From NCBI GenBank assembly GCA_934668695.1, contig CAKUOD010000001.1:1-64000 (forward strand): a stretch of DNA of 64,000 nt, given 5' to 3'. The notes below the pieces were generated by a model, which had not been told where the DNA came from, did not search any database, and saw only the letters and a program-made list of their open reading frames with translations. Positions 52,936 through 60,780 of the stretch are shown piece after piece. Position numbers and translations under genes: made by a program. This DNA comes from an uncultured Collinsella sp. GTDB lineage: Bacteria > Actinomycetota > Coriobacteriia > Coriobacteriales > Coriobacteriaceae. Numbering within the stretch: position 1 is the first letter of the stretch; each line of letters begins with the position of its first letter.

Positions 52936-52949
52936 TGTTGATGGGTCAA
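52936..52949. promoter_or_regulatory. Palindromic operator-like site
   Basis: GTTGATGGGTCAAC is a perfect 5+5 inverted repeat 19 bases upstream of the alcohol dehydrogenase start. A related TTGATTGATTAAC lies about 50 bases further up (52997-53012, reverse strand). Confidence 0.45.
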
Positions 52950-53105
52950 CATTTGCTCGACCGATTGTACTCATCGTGGGACGCAGGCAGCACGGTAATC
53001 GTTAATCAATCAACATCTTCATATTGTTCGGAGCTTCCCGGCATCATCCGGTGTTAGTCTTTCAGAGTCCATTGGATTCACGTCCGCCGCAAAGGAGGCG
53101 CAAAG

Positions 53106-53999
53106 GTGCATGACATCTGGAACCCCTGGCATGGCTGCACGCGCGTCAGCGAGGGATGCGACAACTGCTACATGTATTACATGGACGGACAACGCGGTAT
53201 CGACCCCTCCGTGATTAGAAAAAGCAAGTCGGGCTTCACCTATCCCCTCCAACGCCGACGAGACGGCAGCTACAAAGTTCGCGCCGGCGAGCTTATCCGC
53301 ATCTGCATGACAAGCGATTTCCTGTTGCCCGAAGCCGATCCCTGGCGACCAGAGGTATGGGATATCATCCGCCAGAGACCCGACGTAAAGTTCTTCATTC
53401 TGACCAAACGTCCCGAGCGCTTTTGCGACTGTCTGCCCAGCGACTGGGGCGATGGCTGGCAAAACGTCATGCTCAACGTAACCTGCGAAAACCAGCGCCG
53501 GGCAAATGAGCGGATTCCCCTCCTGCTCGCCACGCCGGCCGCACACCGCGGCATCATGTGTGCGCCGTTCATCGGAAGCGTGTCGGTCGAAAAAGCCGCC
53601 CCCGGTAGCCTTGGAAAGCCCGATGGGATCGAGCAGGTCATCGCAGGCGGAGAAAACTACGCGGGAGCGCGTCCCTGCCATTACGAATGGGTGCGCCAGC
53701 TGCATGCCGAATGCGTAGCGGCAAATGCGACGTTCGCTTTCATCGAAACCGGAAGCACCTTCGTTAAGGACGGGCGAACATATCACCTTCGTGGCAAAAA
53801 TCTGCAAAGCGAGCAGGCATGGAAATCAGGCCTCCAGCACCGCGGTCGCCAAATCGAATGGGACCTAAGAGACCCGCTCGGCCTGGAAATCCCCAGCTCG
53901 GAGCTTTGGGATCCACCGTATTTTGAGTGGTGTGAAACCTGCGGAAGCAAGCTTATCTGCAACGGCTGCGTGCGCTGCGGACTATGTGGGCGCTGTTAG
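53106..53999 (+). CDS. DUF5131 (phage Gp37/Gp68-type) protein
   Basis: A 297-residue protein matching DUF5131. It begins WNPWHGCTRVSEGCDNCYMYY, a Cys-x-x-x-x-x-x-Cys-x-x-Cys arrangement characteristic of this radical-SAM-like family, and has FFILTKRPERF and VIAGGENY in the middle. The C-terminus carries a second cysteine cluster (CETCGSKLICNGCVRCGLCGRC), probably a zinc- or iron-binding finger. Function is unknown; relatives are frequent in phages and mobile elements. The GTG follows AAAGGAGGCGC. Confidence 0.85.
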   Translation: MHDIWNPWHGCTRVSEGCDNCYMYYMDGQRGIDPSVIRKSKSGFTYPLQRRRDGSYKVRAGELIRICMTSDFLLPEADPWRPEVWDIIRQRPDVKFFILTKRPERFCDCLPSDWGDGWQNVMLNVTCENQRRANERIPLLLATPAAHRGIMCAPFIGSVSVEKAAPGSLGKPDGIEQVIAGGENYAGARPCHYEWVRQLHAECVAANATFAFIETGSTFVKDGRTYHLRGKNLQSEQAWKSGLQHRGRQIEWDLRDPLGLEIPSSELWDPPYFEWCETCGSKLICNGCVRCGLCGRC

Positions 54000-54014
54000 A
54001 CGACAGCGTCAAAA

Positions 54015-54042
54015 TTGTTTTATTAAAAATCATTCCTAATAG
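54015..54042 (+). promoter_or_regulatory. Probable rubrerythrin promoter
   Basis: TTGTTT at 54015 and TAATAG at 54037 lie 16 bases apart in a conspicuously AT-rich patch, about 115 bases upstream of the rubrerythrin start. ATTAAAAATCATTCCTAAT within it loosely resembles a PerR/Fur-type site. Confidence 0.4.
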
Positions 54043-54156
54043 GCTTCACATTCGGTCGCATTTATGGATAATAGAACTCGTCAAGACGCACGTCCGGAGA
54101 GGGCCCTTACGGGACCGGACAAGCGCCCCATCGCCATCGATCGAAAGGATCGAATC

Positions 54157-54717
54157 ATGAAGTTTGTTTGCCCCGTTTGCGGTTATGTGGAAGAGTTCGA
54201 CGGCGACCAGCTGCCCGAGGACTTCAAGTGCCCCCAGTGCGGCGTCCCCGGTTCTCGTTTCCTGAAGCAGGAGGAGGGCCAACTTGAGTGGGCTGCCGAG
54301 CACGTCGTGGGCGTTGCCAAGATGGAGGGCGTCTCCGAGGACATCGTTGCCGACCTGCGCGCCAACTTTGAGGGCGAGTGCTCCGAGGTCGGTATGTACC
54401 TGGCCATGGCTCGTGTCGCTCATCGCGAGGGCTATCCCGAGATCGGCCTGTACTGGGAGAAGGCTGCCTACGAGGAGGCCGAGCATGCCGCCAAGTTCGC
54501 TGAGCTGCTGGGCGAGGTCGTGACCGACTCCACCAAGAAGAACCTCGAGATGCGCGTTGAGGCCGAGAACGGCGCTACCGCCGGCAAGACCGACCTCGCC
54601 AAGCGCGCCAAGGCCGCTGGCCTCGATGCCATCCACGACACCGTGCACGAGATGGCTCGCGACGAGGCTCGCCACGGCAAGGCTTTCGCTGGCCTGCTCA
54701 AGCGCTACTTCGGCTAA
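54157..54717 (+). CDS. rbr: Reverse rubrerythrin (rubredoxin-ferritin-like)
   Basis: A 186-residue protein with an N-terminal rubredoxin domain (CPVCGY near residue 5, CPQCGV near 29) followed by a four-helix ferritin-like domain with the diiron ligands in [19 protein letters not shown] and DEARHGKAF. This reversed domain order is known from anaerobes, where the protein reduces hydrogen peroxide and oxygen with NADH-linked electrons. The ATG follows GAAAGGATCG. High use of a small codon set suggests high expression. Confidence 0.92.
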   Translation: MKFVCPVCGYVEEFDGDQLPEDFKCPQCGVPGSRFLKQEEGQLEWAAEHVVGVAKMEGVSEDIVADLRANFEGECSEVGMYLAMARVAHREGYPEIGLYWEKAAYEEAEHAAKFAELLGEVVTDSTKKNLEMRVEAENGATAGKTDLAKRAKAAGLDAIHDTVHEMARDEARHGKAFAGLLKRYFG

Positions 54718-54752
54718 GATAGCTGCCTGAGACATAACCTCTAGCTCAATGA

Positions 54753-54781
54753 GGCCCGGACCACACGGTTCGGGCCTTTTT
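54753..54781 (+). terminator. Terminator of rubrerythrin
   Basis: GGCCCG paired with CGGGCC around an interior ACC/GGT pair and loop, followed by TTTTT. Confidence 0.88.
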
Positions 54782-54846
54782 GTGTCTCGAGGACTCGTTA
54801 ACGCCCTGAAATAGGACCGCCTTAGGCATTGGCATCTCATCAAAAA

Positions 54847-54969
54847 CTAAGTGAGTAGACTTTTTGGAACTTGCCGAGCACACCATCCATATTGCTTTAT
54901 AAAGCCGCAGGTAAATGACCTGTTGCAAAACGGCCTGGTCGCCAAAGTGCCAAAAGTCTACTCACTTAG
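54847..54969. mobile_element. 123-bp inverted-repeat element, copy B
   Basis: This copy has the same length and termini as 43516-43638. The left arm is CTAAGTGAGTAGACTTTTTG; the right end is its complement with one base fewer. The internal CAGGTAAATGACCTG forms a second small hairpin. The right terminus supplies the last codons and TAG stop (54958-54960) of the nuclease gene. Confidence 0.88.
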
Positions 54970-56085
54970 AACCGCAGCCGCCCACGATCGAGCTGTTTTG
55001 CGTCTAACGGGCATCTTTCCGTCAATTACTCCCAATTTTGTCCAGTCAACGAATAGTTCAGACCGAAGTAATGTCTCAGCCCTTTGCTCATCTGAGCTTT
55101 TATCACGATATTCAACATCGAGCATCCTGCATACGGCCTTAACAATCGCGCGGAATCTACCCTCATCGGATATCTGTCTGTGTGTCAGGAGAAGTACATC
55201 GTAGCCCATGGCCTGAAGGGCTGTCATTCGGTCAGCGTCACGCAAGCCATCCCCTGCGCGTCCGTGCGAGGCCTTCCCCTGACATTCAATGGCCACCTGT
55301 CGCCCGCCGTCCGGCGAAGAAAGAAGTAGGTCGATATATACACGGGTCTTTCCCACAATCGCTCGAGCACTTGTGCTTAGCGTCACTTCAACATTGAGCT
55401 CTATGCCGCAGAACCCTTCGCCTCCCAGGGCTCGCGGCAGTCCAAGCAACAAATACGCCTCGACCTCAAAAGGCGACGCGGCACCCAATGGAACGAGTTG
55501 CGATACCGCCATAAATCTATTGCTGTAACGCATCCCGCAAACATCTGAACAAAAACGGTCAAGGTCTCTGCCCAAAACCAAAGCGTCTCGACGCCATAAA
55601 TTTGAAGCGGTGCCGTCTTCGGACGGGCAGCGCACCCAACCGAACGTTGTCGAAATCGCGCCCGAATCAATTGCGCGCGTAAGCTCCGCCTCAAGCGCCG
55701 CCGGCAGAGCGCACACCGCAAACAAGCCGCACATCTCCGCTAACACCAAAAGAAGCTGAAGATCCGTCAGATGCCGCAACATGATGAATGCCGTCAGCAG
55801 AGGAGACGTAATCAAAAATCCATGCTCCGTTTCCAGCACGGATTCCCTGGGAAGCTCACCGAGGAACAGCCGCTGCCTAATGCTGGCAGGACAAGTCCGC
55901 TTGTTTCTCGTCCGAACCAATGTATACAACGGAAAGCCGAGCGCAACCGCAGCCGTCGGGTTACGGGCGAGATCATATCGCTGCCGGTCTTCTTCCGGCC
56001 GTGGAAGCGGCGGACACAAAGCGCGGACCTGAGGGGGCAAACGCCAGTACCTAAAAGCCGATATGTCACAAAGTAGATCCTTCAT
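54958..56085 (-). CDS. Putative PD-(D/E)XK nuclease-like protein flanked by repeat copies
   Basis: About 375 residues, soluble. The C-terminal region has the pattern IDLLLSSPDGG, then VAIECQGKASHG (around residues 250-275), which resembles the Vsr/DUF559 class of restriction-like nucleases (Asp, Glu, Lys, His in the right order). The N-terminal 240 residues are unfamiliar. The gene is visibly lower in GC than its neighbours. Its stop codon lies inside repeat copy B, and copy C lies 180 bases upstream of its start. The start (ATG at 56085, or GTG at 56091) has no good ribosome site, so the exact N-terminus is uncertain. Confidence 0.65.
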   Translation of the reverse strand: MKDLLCDISAFRYWRLPPQVRALCPPLPRPEEDRQRYDLARNPTAAVALGFPLYTLVRTRNKRTCPASIRQRLFLGELPRESVLETEHGFLITSPLLTAFIMLRHLTDLQLLLVLAEMCGLFAVCALPAALEAELTRAIDSGAISTTFGWVRCPSEDGTASNLWRRDALVLGRDLDRFCSDVCGMRYSNRFMAVSQLVPLGAASPFEVEAYLLLGLPRALGGEGFCGIELNVEVTLSTSARAIVGKTRVYIDLLLSSPDGGRQVAIECQGKASHGRAGDGLRDADRMTALQAMGYDVLLLTHRQISDEGRFRAIVKAVCRMLDVEYRDKSSDEQRAETLLRSELFVDWTKLGVIDGKMPVRRKTARSWAAAVLSE

Positions 56086-56168
56086 AAGCACAGGAAAACA
56101 CGAATTTCAACCCAATCGGTCTCGCATTGGCGCGAACGCACCAAAAAATGGCGTCGAACGGACTGCTA

Positions 56169-56236
56169 AGTTTTCAACAGCCCTCCCCAACTGACCAAAA
56201 GCTTACCGAGAACTGGACGAAGCCCTGTTGAAAACT
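56169..56236. repeat. Inverted repeat AGTTTTCAACAG ... CTGTTGAAAACT
   Basis: Perfect 12-bp arms (56169-56180 and 56225-56236) are separated by 44 bases in the leader of the nuclease gene. It is distinct in sequence from the 123-bp family. Confidence 0.7.
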
Positions 56237-56267
56237 CCTTTTATTTCTCACGCCGAAGCTTTGCGCG

Positions 56268-56390
56268 GCAAGTGAGTAGACTATTTGGAACACCCCGAGC
56301 AGACCGGTCATTCTGCTTCTCAAAACCACAGGTAGATAGCTTGTTACAAAACTGCCTGGTCGCCAAAGTGCCACAAGTCTACTCACTTAG
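56268..56390. mobile_element. 123-bp inverted-repeat element, copy C
   Basis: Same length as copies A and B and in the same orientation; the left terminus is GCAAGTGAGTAGACTATTTG. It shares TGCCTGGTCGCCAAAGTGCC near the right end with copy B. Its right terminus supplies the final Lys codon and TGA stop of pdxR (56383-56385). Confidence 0.88.
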
Positions 56391-57819
56391 GTTGCAGAGC
56401 GCCCCCCGTTAGCTGCAATTCCAAGGTATTAAGCACTTTCGGGCTCAGATCGTCATACTGGACAAGAATTTGAGTTGAGTTTTCAGGGACAGATGCGCCA
56501 TCGGTACACCAAAAACAGTCACTGATATCGATAAAAGGGATACTCGAGTGCATGAGAGCCCGTGTAAAAGAGCTTTCGCCCGCTTCGCACTCCGCAACCA
56601 CGGTGCAGTAAAGGCCCGCGTCTGCGTGCTCGATCGACACCTCCCCTGCCGGAAACGCCTTGCGCACAATTGCCGCCAGACCATCGCGCGCCTCACGAGC
56701 ACGAACGCGCACGCGGTTCACATGGCGCTCGTAATCGCCCGATTCGAGCAAGCGTGCCAACGCGACCTGATCGACAGAGCTGACCGACGAGGCATAAAAA
56801 CCCAGCTCACGCCTGAATCGTTCCATGAGCTCATCGGGCAGGACCATGTATGCTAGGCGCAGGGCCGATGACAGGCTCTTAGAAAAGGTATTGGTGTAGA
56901 TGACCGATTGGGCAGCATCGATCGATGCGAGCGCGGGAATCGGCTTGCCAGCCAGACGAAACTCGCAATCGAAATCGTCCTCAATGAGATATCGACCCTG
57001 CCGCTCGGCAGCCCAGCTCAGCAGCGCGTAGCGGCGCGCAATGCTCGTCACCAGGCCAGTCGGATATTGATGAGACGGCATTAGGTGAAGAACATCCGCC
57101 CCGGCATCGAGCAGCTCGCCCAAGTTAACGCCCTCACCATCCAGCGGAATATGCCGCACTTTGCAGCCCATGGCCTGATAGATGCGCGTCAGACGCAAGT
57201 AGCCCGGATCCTCGACGGCGTATGTCTTGTCCGTGCCAAGCAGCTGAACCAGCATCGTGTCAAGCAGCTGAGCGCCCGCGCCGATGACGATGTTGTCGGG
57301 ATTGACGTTCATGCCCCTCGTCCCGCGAAGATGATGCGCAATTGCGCACCGCAGCCGAGCGGTACCCTGTGCAGGTGCGGGAGAGAAGATTTCGCGCTCA
57401 TCTTCGGACGTCAGCGTTGCCCGCAGAGCACTTTGCCAGAGACGTGCGGCTTCCAAGGCGGAAGGAGAGAGCGGGGCGAATTGCCCGGGCTGCCCATAGG
57501 AGCCATGAACGCCAAAGCTCGCTGGAGCAGCATCTCGATCGGTATCCTCCGCAGCCGAAGCCAGAACCGGGGCTTCGGGAAGCTCGCACGCGTAGTAGCC
57601 ACGACGCGGCTTTGAGCAAATATAACCCTCAGCGAGCAACTGGCTATATGCATTTTCAATCGTAATGACACTGATTCCCAGATGACTGGCAAAGGCACGC
57701 TTGGACGGCAGGTGCTCCCCCGCCGCAATGCGGCCAGCAACGATATCATCTCGAATTTGCTGGTAAACATACTCATAGAGCGATGCTCCACCGCGTTGTT
57801 CCAAATTGTAGTCAAGCAT
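56383..57819 (-). CDS. pdxR: MocR-family regulator, probable PdxR
   Basis: A 478-residue protein. A GntR-type winged helix occupies 10-75 (YVYQQIRDDIVAGRIAAGEHLPSK, then HLGISVITIENAYSQLLAEG), followed by a PLP-binding aminotransferase-fold domain with SHQYPTG, EDDFDCEFR and the Schiff-base region TNTFSKSLSSALRLAYMV. It is divergent from pdxST, the standard arrangement for PdxR, which activates PLP synthesis when PLP is low. The ATG at 57819 follows AGGTGATAGACCC; a TTG at 57852 is less likely. The last codon and stop derive from repeat copy C. Confidence 0.9.
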   Translation of the reverse strand: MLDYNLEQRGGASLYEYVYQQIRDDIVAGRIAAGEHLPSKRAFASHLGISVITIENAYSQLLAEGYICSKPRRGYYACELPEAPVLASAAEDTDRDAAPASFGVHGSYGQPGQFAPLSPSALEAARLWQSALRATLTSEDEREIFSPAPAQGTARLRCAIAHHLRGTRGMNVNPDNIVIGAGAQLLDTMLVQLLGTDKTYAVEDPGYLRLTRIYQAMGCKVRHIPLDGEGVNLGELLDAGADVLHLMPSHQYPTGLVTSIARRYALLSWAAERQGRYLIEDDFDCEFRLAGKPIPALASIDAAQSVIYTNTFSKSLSSALRLAYMVLPDELMERFRRELGFYASSVSSVDQVALARLLESGDYERHVNRVRVRAREARDGLAAIVRKAFPAGEVSIEHADAGLYCTVVAECEAGESSFTRALMHSSIPFIDISDCFWCTDGASVPENSTQILVQYDDLSPKVLNTLELQLTGGALQPK

Positions 57820-57830
57820 GGGTCTATCAC

Positions 57831-57880
57831 CTGACCTTATCGAATCATTCAATCTGGCATTAGTCTGACCTTGTTATTAT
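57831..57880. promoter_or_regulatory. Putative PdxR operator and pdxST promoter
   Basis: Direct repeats of CTGACCTT at 57831-57838 and 57865-57872 are spaced 34 bases start to start, about three helical turns. MocR regulators typically bind direct repeats. TATTAT at 57875-57880 may be the pdxS -10. Confidence 0.55.
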
Positions 57881-57964
57881 CTAGAAAACTGAGTATTTCG
57901 CCATACCCAGCTCCCCGATAGGATGTTCCGTCAAGCAATGTACATGCCAACCAAGGGAGCAACC

Positions 57965-58855
57965 ATGGCAGAACAGACCAGCAAGGCCGATCGCGTCAAA
58001 CTCAATCGCGAGCTCGCGCAGATGCTCAAGGGCGGCGTCATCATGGACGTCACCACGCCCGAGCAGGCACGCATCGCCGAGGAGGCGGGCGCCTGCGCCG
58101 TCATGGCGCTCGAGCGCATCCCGGCCGACATCCGCGCCGCAGGCGGCGTCTCGCGCATGAGTGATCCCAAGATGATCAAGGGCATCCAAAAAGCTGTCTC
58201 CATCCCCGTTATGGCCAAGTGCCGCATCGGCCACATTGTCGAGGCGCAGATCCTGCAGGCCATCGAAATCGACTACATCGACGAATCCGAGGTCCTCTCC
58301 CCCGCCGATGATGTCTATCACATCGACAAGACCCAGTTTGACGTGCCGTTTGTCTGCGGCGCCCGCGATCTGGGCGAGGCGTTGCGCCGTGTTGCTGAGG
58401 GCGCCACGATGATTCGTACCAAGGGCGAGCCGGGCACGGGCGACGTCGTTCAGGCCGTGCGCCATATGCGCAAGATCCAAAAGCAGATCCGCAACGTTGT
58501 TGCCCTGCGCGACGACGAGCTTTTTGAGGCAGCCAAGCAGCTGCAGGTTCCGGTCGAGCTGGTGCGCGAGGTCCATGCCACGGGCAAGCTCCCCGTCGTA
58601 AACTTTGCCGCCGGCGGAGTCGCGACCCCCGCCGATGCCGCGCTGATGATGCAGCTGGGCGCCGAGGGCGTCTTTGTTGGCTCGGGCATCTTTAAGAGCG
58701 GCGACCCCACCAAGCGCGCCGCCGCCATCGTCAAGGCCGTGGCAAACTTCACCGACGCGAAGCTCATCGCCGAGCTTTCGGAGGACCTGGGCGAGGCCAT
58801 GGTCGGCATCAACGCCGACGAGATTGAGATCATCATGGAGGAGCGCGGACGCTAG
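57965..58855 (+). CDS. pdxS: Pyridoxal 5'-phosphate synthase lyase subunit PdxS
   Basis: A 296-residue PdxS barrel that builds PLP from ribose 5-phosphate, glyceraldehyde 3-phosphate and PdxT-derived ammonia. The catalytic lysines are K85 in MAKCRIGH and K153 in RTKGEPGTG, and the phosphate site has [11 protein letters not shown] and [10 protein letters not shown]. The ATG at 57965 follows AAGGGAGC; upstream in-frame start at 57923 would add 14 non-family residues. It is followed by pdxT after 20 bases. Confidence 0.97.
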   Translation: MAEQTSKADRVKLNRELAQMLKGGVIMDVTTPEQARIAEEAGACAVMALERIPADIRAAGGVSRMSDPKMIKGIQKAVSIPVMAKCRIGHIVEAQILQAIEIDYIDESEVLSPADDVYHIDKTQFDVPFVCGARDLGEALRRVAEGATMIRTKGEPGTGDVVQAVRHMRKIQKQIRNVVALRDDELFEAAKQLQVPVELVREVHATGKLPVVNFAAGGVATPADAALMMQLGAEGVFVGSGIFKSGDPTKRAAAIVKAVANFTDAKLIAELSEDLGEAMVGINADEIEIIMEERGR

Positions 58856-58875
58856 TCCGGCAGAAGGGATCGCCC

Positions 58876-59463
58876 ATGAGCGATTACGCAGACCAGATGG
58901 TCGCCGTGCTGGCGGTCCAAGGCGCCTTTGCCGAGCATGAGGCGAGGCTGCGCGAGCTGGGCGCTCACTGTATTGAGCTGAGGCAGGCGGCAGACCTGAA
59001 GCAGAATTTTGACCGCCTGGTGCTTCCCGGCGGCGAGTCTACCGTTCAAGGCAAGCTGCTTGATGAGTTGGGCATGCTCGACGAGCTTCGCACCCGCATT
59101 GCTGAGGGCATGCCCGTACTGGGCACCTGCGCCGGTTTGATTCTGCTGGCCCAAGACCTTGCCACCCATGACGATAAGGGCACGCCACGTCTTGCAACCA
59201 TGGATGTACTTGTCGAGCGCAATGCATACGGCCGACAGCTCGGAAGCTTTCGAACCAAGGGGCAGGTAGCCGGCATCGACGGTGAACTGCCGCTGACGTT
59301 TATCCGTGCACCCCGCATCGTCGAGGTCCACGGTGACGCCAAGGCCTTAGCGGAAGTCGACGGCCGTATCGTCGCCGCCCGTCAGGGCAACCAGCTCGGC
59401 GTAACCTTCCACCCCGAGCTCGACGAAGACACCCGCCTCCACGAACTGTTCCTGCAAATGTAA
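58876..59463 (+). CDS. pdxT: Pyridoxal 5'-phosphate synthase glutaminase subunit PdxT
   Basis: A 195-residue class I glutaminase partner of PdxS. The nucleophile is C85 in GTCAGLI, with the His-x-Glu pair H179 and E181 in FHPELDED and LPGGESTV near residue 50. It supplies ammonia to PdxS through an internal channel. The ATG follows AGAAGGGATC. Downstream is a cluster of palindromes that should end the transcript. Confidence 0.96.
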   Translation: MSDYADQMVAVLAVQGAFAEHEARLRELGAHCIELRQAADLKQNFDRLVLPGGESTVQGKLLDELGMLDELRTRIAEGMPVLGTCAGLILLAQDLATHDDKGTPRLATMDVLVERNAYGRQLGSFRTKGQVAGIDGELPLTFIRAPRIVEVHGDAKALAEVDGRIVAARQGNQLGVTFHPELDEDTRLHELFLQM

Positions 59464-59499
59464 GCAGATATAACGAGCGTGGATTTTCGGACATACAAC

Positions 59500-59571
59500 A
59501 AATGAGAGTGGATAATCTCCCACTTTGAGCTTGAATGCAGGCTCAAACCGGGAGATTATCCACTCTCATTT
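59500..59571. repeat. Near-perfect palindrome with 22-bp arms
   Basis: Perfect arms at 59500-59521 and 59550-59571 (core GAGAGTGGATAATCTCCC) enclose a second stem TTTGAGC/GCTCAAA. The right arm ends CATTTTTT. It can fold into a 72-base hairpin 37 bases past the pdxT stop and may terminate pdxST. Confidence 0.88.
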
Positions 59572-59606
59572 TTTGGTGCAATGGGGACAGGTTTCTTTGC
59601 ACCAAA
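59572..59606. repeat. Hairpin with GGGGACAGG loop
   Basis: Perfect 10-bp arms TTTGGTGCAA and TTGCACCAAA enclose the 15-base loop TGGGGACAGGTTTCT. It abuts the 22-bp-arm palindrome on its left and the interspersed repeat copy 2 on its right. Confidence 0.7.
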
Positions 59607-59608
59607 CT

Positions 59609-59674
59609 CTTGACACAAGGAGTGTCCCTAACTGCCGGCAGAAAAGGAACGTCCCCAAGTGCCACATCGAGCAA
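59609..59674. repeat. Interspersed repeat, copy 2 (about 65 bp)
   Basis: This copy matches 1087-1150 in block order: AGGAGTGTCCC, TGCCGGCA, AAGGAACGTCCCC, GAGCAA. In both places a hairpin of the GGGGAC-loop type is directly adjacent. Confidence 0.7.
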
Positions 59675-59760
59675 ACAAGATGCCTTGAGCCAAGAAGGTG
59701 CCGCAGGTTGAGCATAAGCCAGCGAGCGGGTCGCATTTGAGACAAGGTGACGTGAAACGA

Positions 59761-59789
59761 AAGGGCGCTGACCTTCTGGTCGCGCCCTT
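59761..59789 (-). terminator. Terminator of the RGG-box gene (distal)
   Basis: The stem AAGGGCGC/GCGCCCTT extends inward as GACC/GGTC; on the minus strand it is followed by TTTCGTTT. Confidence 0.7.
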
Positions 59790-59837
59790 GAAGTTGAACG
59801 TCAGATTGTCCAAATGCGGTCCGCGCAGCGTCGAGCC

Positions 59838-59865
59838 GTTACGCGGTTTGGTAAAACCGCGTAAC
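59838..59865 (-). terminator. Hairpin directly after the RGG-box gene
   Basis: Perfect 12-bp arms GTTACGCGGTTT and AAACCGCGTAAC around a four-base loop, four bases past the stop. It probably protects or ends the mRNA. Confidence 0.7.
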
Positions 59866-59868
59866 TAC

Positions 59869-60780
59869 CTAGAAGCGGTTGCCGCGGAAGCCGCCGCCGT
59901 TGCGGCCGCCACGATCGCCACCGCGACCGCCGCGGTCGTTACCGCGGTTGCCGCCGAAGCCACCGCGGTTGCCACCGCGGTCGCCATAGCCACCACGGTT
60001 GCCGCCGAAGCCGCCACGACCGCCACGGTCGCCGCCACGGTCACCAAAGCCGCCACGGCCGCCACGGTCGCCACCGCGACCGCCACGGTCGCCGCCACGG
60101 CCACCGCGATCGCCAAAGCCGCCACGACCGCCACGGTCGCCGCCACGGCCACCGCGATCGTCACGACCGCCGCGAGGACCGCGGTCCTCGTCCAGGCCCA
60201 TGGCGACGAGCGGGGCGATAACCTTATCGAGGGCAGCCATCAGCTCGGTGGCCTCCTCGTAAGCAAGCTCGGGCAGGAGCTTCTCCTTCTTGTTGGCAAG
60301 CGCGGTCAGGCCCTCGGCAGCATCCTCAGCAGCGAAGACGACGATCTTGCGCATGTCGCCCTCGGCGTCGTCGATGCGGCCGACCAGATCGGCAGCCTCG
60401 GCCTCGGCCATCAGGCCATCGAGCTCACGAAGGCGCATGCCCAGCAGGTCGGACATTTCCTTCTGCTCCATCTTGGGCTTGAGGTCAAGAAGCTTGATGG
60501 CGCGCTCGATGTTCGCCATGCGCTCGGCCTTGGCCTCCTCCTCCTTGGAAATAGCAAAGCGACGGCTACGCAGCAGGCGGGCGGCCTTCTGCATCTTGTC
60601 CATCAGCTCTTCGTCATCGTAATCAGCGGCGGCCTCGACAACCTCGGCCTCCTCCTCGGCGGAAACCTCGTCAGCAGCCTCAACCTCGGCAGCTTCGGTC
60701 TCCACGGTCTCGACTGCCTCAACCTCAGCAGCCATGGTCTCGTTCTCGGTCTCGTTCATGATCTCTTCGTTCTCAGACAT
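59869..60780 (-). CDS. RGG-box protein with acidic N-terminus and winged-helix-like core
   Basis: A 303-residue protein. Residues 1-60 are very acidic (Glu/Ala rich). Residues 65-190 read like a MarR-type winged helix (IERAIKLLDLKPKMEQKEMSDLLGMRLRELDGLMAEAEAADLVGRIDDAEGD split over helices). Residues 200-303 are nearly pure arginine/glycine repeats (RGGDRGGRGGFGDRGG-type). RGG tails bind RNA in eukaryotic and cyanobacterial proteins, so a nucleic-acid-binding role is likely, but I do not recognise a characterised homologue. The ATG follows AAGGAGTC. Confidence 0.8.
   Translation of the reverse strand: MSENEEIMNETENETMAAEVEAVETVETEAAEVEAADEVSAEEEAEVVEAAADYDDEELMDKMQKAARLLRSRRFAISKEEEAKAERMANIERAIKLLDLKPKMEQKEMSDLLGMRLRELDGLMAEAEAADLVGRIDDAEGDMRKIVVFAAEDAAEGLTALANKKEKLLPELAYEEATELMAALDKVIAPLVAMGLDEDRGPRGGRDDRGGRGGDRGGRGGFGDRGGRGGDRGGRGGDRGGRGGFGDRGGDRGGRGGFGGNRGGYGDRGGNRGGFGGNRGNDRGGRGGDRGGRNGGGFRGNRF
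59880..60186. repeat. Imperfect tandem repeat encoding the RGG tail
   Basis: Units built from GGT/CGC/GGC-type codons (visible on the plus strand as CCGCCACGGTCGCC and variants) repeat over about 300 bases. The array is a likely site of unit-number variation between strains. Confidence 0.8.

Noticed and set aside
54847..56390. The repeated elements as a short CRISPR array.
   Set aside because: Units are 123 bp, inverted-repeat bounded, separated by kilobases or genes, and no cas gene is present.
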